From Doris montereyensis (lineage: Eukaryota; Mollusca; Gastropoda; Nudibranchia; Dorididae), in contig JAXRKP010000848.1 of assembly GCA_037039925.1 (NCBI GenBank), forward strand, positions 117,501 through 181,500: DNA of 64,000 nt, in the 5' to 3' direction. Under the pieces are notes generated by a model. The model searched no databases and had not been told where the DNA came from. It saw nothing but the letters and a program-made list of their open reading frames with translations. Shown piece after piece: positions 60,601-64,000 of the stretch (position 1 is its first letter; every line of letters begins with the position of its first letter). The position numbers were made by a program, and so were the translations under genes.

Positions 60601-61418
60601 TACCTATTTGATTCTTTGCAGTTACTTACTGGTAATACTGCTATTAGTATTATTAAAATCCCATGCTTTATGACATGATCAGAAGATGCAATTTCCATTA
60701 TCAGTTGAAATTCACATTAAGGAGATTAACATATGCTTTTTCCTTTGTGATCTTGAACCCTCTGATTACTACTCATATGCCATATTGTCAGAAAATGGCA
60801 AGGAACAATAAAGAAATAAAATGTTCAGGCGTAAAAGTGAGCCAGTGAAAGAAGGAAACTAGTTTTTTATGTAAAGATGCAACTCTAATTGTTATGGAAG
60901 AAATCTGGAAACGTGAGTATGGCAGTGTGATCACTGTGACTTGAAATAGAGATCTCCTATTTGAAAAGGGACACTTACTGACAGTGTCTTTGAACAGTTG
61001 AAATGTATACTGAAGTTACCTTTTTGTCTATTTGTTTTCATGGAATGACTAGCAGTAGCATTGAAAAACCCTATTCAAATAAATAAAAGAAGTACAATAT
61101 ATACCATATTTTATGATATGTATTTGTGCTCCAGCCAATGGTTGAACTAGAACTTCTTGATCCGAGATTTGCATTGCAATGACATTGACATTCACTGACA
61201 TTTGGTCAATCAAAAGTTTGCTATTATTATTATTTTCAATTCTGACAAATGCTCACTGTTTTTTTATTCTTTTTCTAACCACAGTTACATGCCCCAAGTG
61301 TGAGCACAAGAGAGCTTTCTTCATGCAAATCCAGACCAGATCAGCTGATGAGCCCATGACTACATTTTACAAGTGTTGCGATATGGCCTGTGCCCATCGC
61401 TGGAGAGACCAAGGATAA
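57653..61418 (+). CDS. POLR3K: DNA-directed RNA polymerase III subunit RPC10 (C11)
   Basis: This is the small Pol III subunit needed for RNA cleavage, termination and reinitiation in the nucleus. Exons: 57653-57763, about 59911-59987, 61285-61418. Exon 1 is the N-terminal zinc ribbon MLAFCPVCANMLTVEEGPKC with cysteines 5, 8, 25 and 28 (FACNTCPYVQNITRK). Exon 2 gives KLKEVDDVLGGDSA then AWENVDSTE. Exon 3 is the TFIIS-like ribbon: CPKCEHKR, the catalytic hairpin RSADEPMTTFYKCC with the acidic D-E pair, and CAHRWRDQG. The start is the family methionine; an in-frame upstream ATG at 57590 lies before the 5' UTR acceptor. Exon 2 needs one extra base, and about six linker residues between exons 1 and 2 were not found. 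Family length is 108. Confidence 0.92.
58140..58285 (+). repeat. Dispersed repeat F, copy 2
   Basis: Same block order as 46855-46990; lies in POLR3K intron 1 and runs into the local duplication at 58241. Confidence 0.6.
58241..58645 (+). repeat. Tandem duplication, about 207-base period
   Basis: The block AGAATCACATGGCCAATGGA ... GGTTCTAGATCCGTACC ... AAGGAAAGGAGTGGGGTGTC ... CAAGTATCAAACTCAATGTTG starts at about 58241 and again at about 58448 with roughly 93% identity by eye. It lies in POLR3K intron 1. Confidence 0.9.
59911..59987 (+). other. POLR3K: POLR3K exon 2 with apparent 1-base loss and uncertain start
   Basis: KLKEVDDVLGGDSALL passes into HGRM-stop, while the next frame gives AWENVDSTE and a donor at 59988 in the phase exon 3 needs. 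One base is missing near TGCATTGCTGCATGG. The acceptor is placed after GATAG at 59910, but exon 1 ends in phase 0 and this start needs phase 1. A short exon for the usual 'V.NRKYP' linker may lie in the intron. Confidence 0.7.
60040..60330 (+). repeat. SINE family B copy
   Basis: Head TCAATCAAAAGGTGGCAAAC and B-box-like GGTTTGAGCCCT, then CCCTGGTCCAGGAAATGG, CCTAGTCCCATCGGAG, GTTAAAGATCCCTTGGCTG, ACCCTGAGATCACCTTAG. It lies in POLR3K intron 2. Confidence 0.85.
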
Positions 61419-61494
61419 TCGGATGATTTTTGCTTATGATGTACTTGAATATTTATGTTATTTTTAAAATGCAATTTTTGATGTTGAAGTCTCG

Positions 61495-61500
61495 AATAAA
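61495..61500 (+). terminator. POLR3K: POLR3K polyadenylation signal
   Basis: AATAAA 77 bases past the POLR3K stop codon, at a typical distance for a short 3' UTR. Confidence 0.7.
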
Positions 61501-61844
61501 TCTATTAGAATTAAACAATTATTATGTATTTTTCTTTGCTTTTTTTCAATCCTTGCATGGTTTATTGAAAGCCATATATCTATGTCCTGTATATGTAAAA
61601 GTAATTTGATATTTGTATTTTTTAACAGAAAATACAGAAAGGTGACAGTATGCTTTACACTGTCTACAAACGTACAGTGGGTCATTTTGAATTTTTGTTG
61701 TTGTTCAATTCAGGGTATAATAATGAGAAAACTGCACTGGAACTGGAACTCAAATTAGTCAAATTAACCTTCCTATACTTTACAAGGTTTCTTGTCAGAG
61801 TCGTCCCTTCATTTTTGTATTAAGATTAAGTACCTCCATAGTAA

Positions 61845-62125
61845 AGTTCATGGCCGAGTTTGGGATGATGAGGGGTTTGAATCCTAGCAAAGCTAGATCT
61901 GACAGCGTATTCCTTGGGAAAGATACGTAACAGACATTTTCCTCACTCGATCCAAGCACCAATGGGTACAATCATTAGCTTGGGGGTCAAATCCTGTGTC
62001 AAACTAGCATCCTATCCAAGAGGTGACTATTAACAATATATGTGTTATCGCCTGTTCTGCTTCACGCTACAGAAACAGGGGATAAGCTTTACATAGTAGA
62101 GTAAGTAAAGTACCGTAAGGCCTGT
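61845..62125 (+). repeat. SINE family A copy
   Basis: Contains GGGTTTGAATCC (B-box-like) near 61874, AATGGGTACAATCATTAGCTTGGGGG, TGTGTCAAACTAGCATCC and the TAAGTAAAGTACC tail, in family order. It joins directly to a reversed family B head at about 62150-62215 (AACCTTTTGATTGAGAAGTC). Confidence 0.8.
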
Positions 62126-62509
62126 ATAGCCTATAGAGTTGGATCTTATGATTTGAACCCACAACCTTTTGATTGAGAAGTCGACACCTTGTCCCTAGAC
62201 AACAGAGTTGTCCAGGTCAGTCATTCATGAAGGCAATAGGCAATGACATTTTCCTAGATTACTACTAGATTTAATAGTGGCTTTTGGTTTTGTGTGGCCC
62301 TAACATTACTAGTGACAGTACTTAAACTGATGACACAAAGAAATATAATTCTTTGTATTGTAAGCAACAAAGCAATCATCATCCTTTTCACAAGTGAAAC
62401 CATCATTCGAATAAATGAATTGATCTTCGAGTAAGCCCATCAAAACACTAAGATGGTTTATACTATAGTCTGTATCCCCGCACAAGTGCAGGCTCACCGA
62501 CTACATAAT

Positions 62510-62705
62510 TTATCCCCCAGCAGGCTGTTCCATTCACATTCCTCCTCAACTCCCTGGATACCTTACACTACAGTACAGCAGCCTATTAGGCACTTTGTAC
62601 TAACAACACTATGACAAGATTTTTCTCTACCCATAGCTGGGTACTCATTCACATCTGAGTCAAGTGAGGAAAGCAGAGTGAAGTACATGTCCTAAGACTA
62701 AGATT
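62510..62705 (-). repeat. Dispersed repeat C, copy 2
   Basis: The reverse complement gives ACTCTGCTTTCCTCACTTGA, AGATGTGAATGAGTACCCAG and AACAGCCTGCTGGGGG, matching 12830-13000 in order. Confidence 0.75.
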
Positions 62706-62799
62706 ACAGCGTGGTAAAAACAACAACCCACCTGGGACAGCCAGTGTTTTGATAACAAACTCACAACACTGATTTCGCTACAACTCCTTAACCAAATAC

Positions 62800-63085
62800 A
62801 TGTAGTGTTGTAAGTAAAATTCCTTCAAGGCCCATAGAGCTGGAGTTTATCCCGGTTTTTATAGCGTGAAGTGGAAGATGTGACAATTATCACCTCATGG
62901 CGAGGATGCAGGTTTTAGCTCCCAAGCTAGTGCTTACTTGTACCCATTTGCACGTGGGTAGAGTGGGGGAAATGAGCGTTAAGTGTCTTTCCAAAGGAAC
63001 ACAACGTCGGACCTGGCTTTGCTAGGATTCGAACTTGAGACCTCATGATCCCCTGTCCAGCAGCCTTACCAACGCCACGTAGTGT
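62800..63085 (-). repeat. SINE family A copy, minus strand
   Basis: Family A order on the minus strand, with GGTCTCAAGTTCGAATCC (B-box-like) near 63024-63041 and ACTTTACTTACAAC-type tail at 62805-62820. Confidence 0.85.
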
Positions 63086-63609
63086 ACTATACTACCACAA
63101 ATTGACAACGAACTTCTCAGGCATGTGACGTGGGCATGGACTTGCTCCTTATTCTCTTATATTATACCTCCTTTCGCTCCTTTTCAATTTCATCTCTTCA
63201 TACTATAGGAACAGTGTGTATGTGTTTGATCCAACTTTCCGACAGTCACTACATACATGTGTCGGGGTGCAGTTTTTACCCGAAAAGAAATTCCTGGTAC
63301 AGGTAGAAGAAGTAGTGTCTTCATATCATCGCCGAATCCGTATTCGAATCAATTTTTTTTTTTAAAGTTTGTCATTACCAAGTACATATTGTATTTACTA
63401 TTCACTGTGCCTCAAAACAATGATTACTCTTCCAATCAAAGCAGAAACTACAAGTATTGTATTGCCACCGCTTCTACCACTAACACTAGTGTAGTAGATA
63501 AAGATACACAGTCAGGCAAGGGGCGTGTCGGAAGTGAAGGTAATGACACAAGATAATATGAAAACCTCATAGGAACAAAGACAAGACAAATACAAGGAAT
63601 AGACAGAAA

Positions 63610-63707
63610 AAATCCTGGCCACCATGGGAATCGAACCCGCGACCTCTGCGTCATCACCCATCGGCTCGCCATGAAAAGAAAGCGTGCTACAACCGAGCTA
63701 ACTTACC
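63610..63707 (-). repeat. tRNA-like SINE head of a third type
   Basis: On the minus strand: GTTAGCTCGGTTGTAGCACG (A-box-like) at about 63684-63703 and GCGGGTTCGATTCCCATG (perfect B-box core GGTTCGATTCC) at about 63622-63639. The spacing is about 20 bases longer than a tRNA allows and the acceptor stem does not pair, so this is a tRNA-derived repeat and not a tRNA gene. Its body does not match family A or B. Confidence 0.6.
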
Positions 63708-64000
63708 ACTACTAGTATCACTGCTGCTGTAATTGACCTGTTGTAGTTTTTAAAAGGGCGGTAGACTAGAAGTAGAAGATGTCTATGAGGAACGTATTGG
63801 AATACAATTCTTTGTAAACGGCTTGTTTGTAAATACAAACTGATTGTACACGTAGTGAGGAAGAGTATCAAAGCTTCTTTGTGTATAGTTGGTGGTCTCG
63901 TTAAAGAAATAAAAAAGCAATGTAAATGTAAGAAAAGTATTACATTATTTAGAATAAGAAGAAATATTAATCTACCTGACACTGACACAGCAAGGTAGAT

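Overview
This is animal nuclear DNA. It is AT-rich, has intron-containing genes with GT-AG splice sites, and is crowded with microsatellites, minisatellites, SINE-like repeats, LINE fragments and small inverted-repeat transposons. The encoded proteins are clearly metazoan. The repeat landscape, especially the many TCTAGA/AGATCT hexamer tracts, makes me favour a mollusc, probably a gastropod, but that is an inference from memory of such genomes and not a demonstration.

Layout. From 1 to 4.1 kb there are SINE copies, a long (CT)n, an A/C-only tract and a (TAA)n. From about 4.09 to 12.2 kb there is an 8 kb minisatellite of 50-53 bp units that is free of stop codons for kilobases in all three forward frames. 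It is not a gene. From 12.2 to 15.2 kb there are repeats and a LINE tail. From 15.26 to 31.50 kb (minus strand) lies a 12-exon gene for the RNA polymerase I subunit POLR1E (RPA49/PAF53). Its introns hold two minisatellites, LINE reverse-transcriptase fragments, a hAT fragment and several miniature elements. From 33.27 to 42.43 kb (plus strand) lies an 8-exon RAD51AP1 gene, transcribed divergently from POLR1E. A decayed piggyBac transposon sits at 44.6-46.8 kb. From 47.68 to 55.78 kb (minus) lies SNRNP25, the U11/U12 snRNP 25 kDa protein. From 57.65 to 61.42 kb (plus) lies POLR3K, the RNA polymerase III subunit RPC10. The right end is SINE-rich.

How the genes relate. All four encode core nuclear machinery: Pol I transcription, homologous recombination, minor-intron splicing and Pol III transcription. 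They form two head-to-head pairs. The SNRNP25/POLR3K pair has the same divergent arrangement in the human genome, so it looks like deeply conserved microsynteny. Both divergent intergenic regions are studded with TCTAGA-type hexamer tracts.

Quality warning. In each of the four genes the splice phases and the family alignment agree only if one or two bases are added back at particular places, mostly A, G or C runs. At least ten such places were found, nearly all in the deletion direction. This suggests uncorrected long-read consensus errors and not four pseudogenes. Protein translations taken directly from this contig will be truncated.
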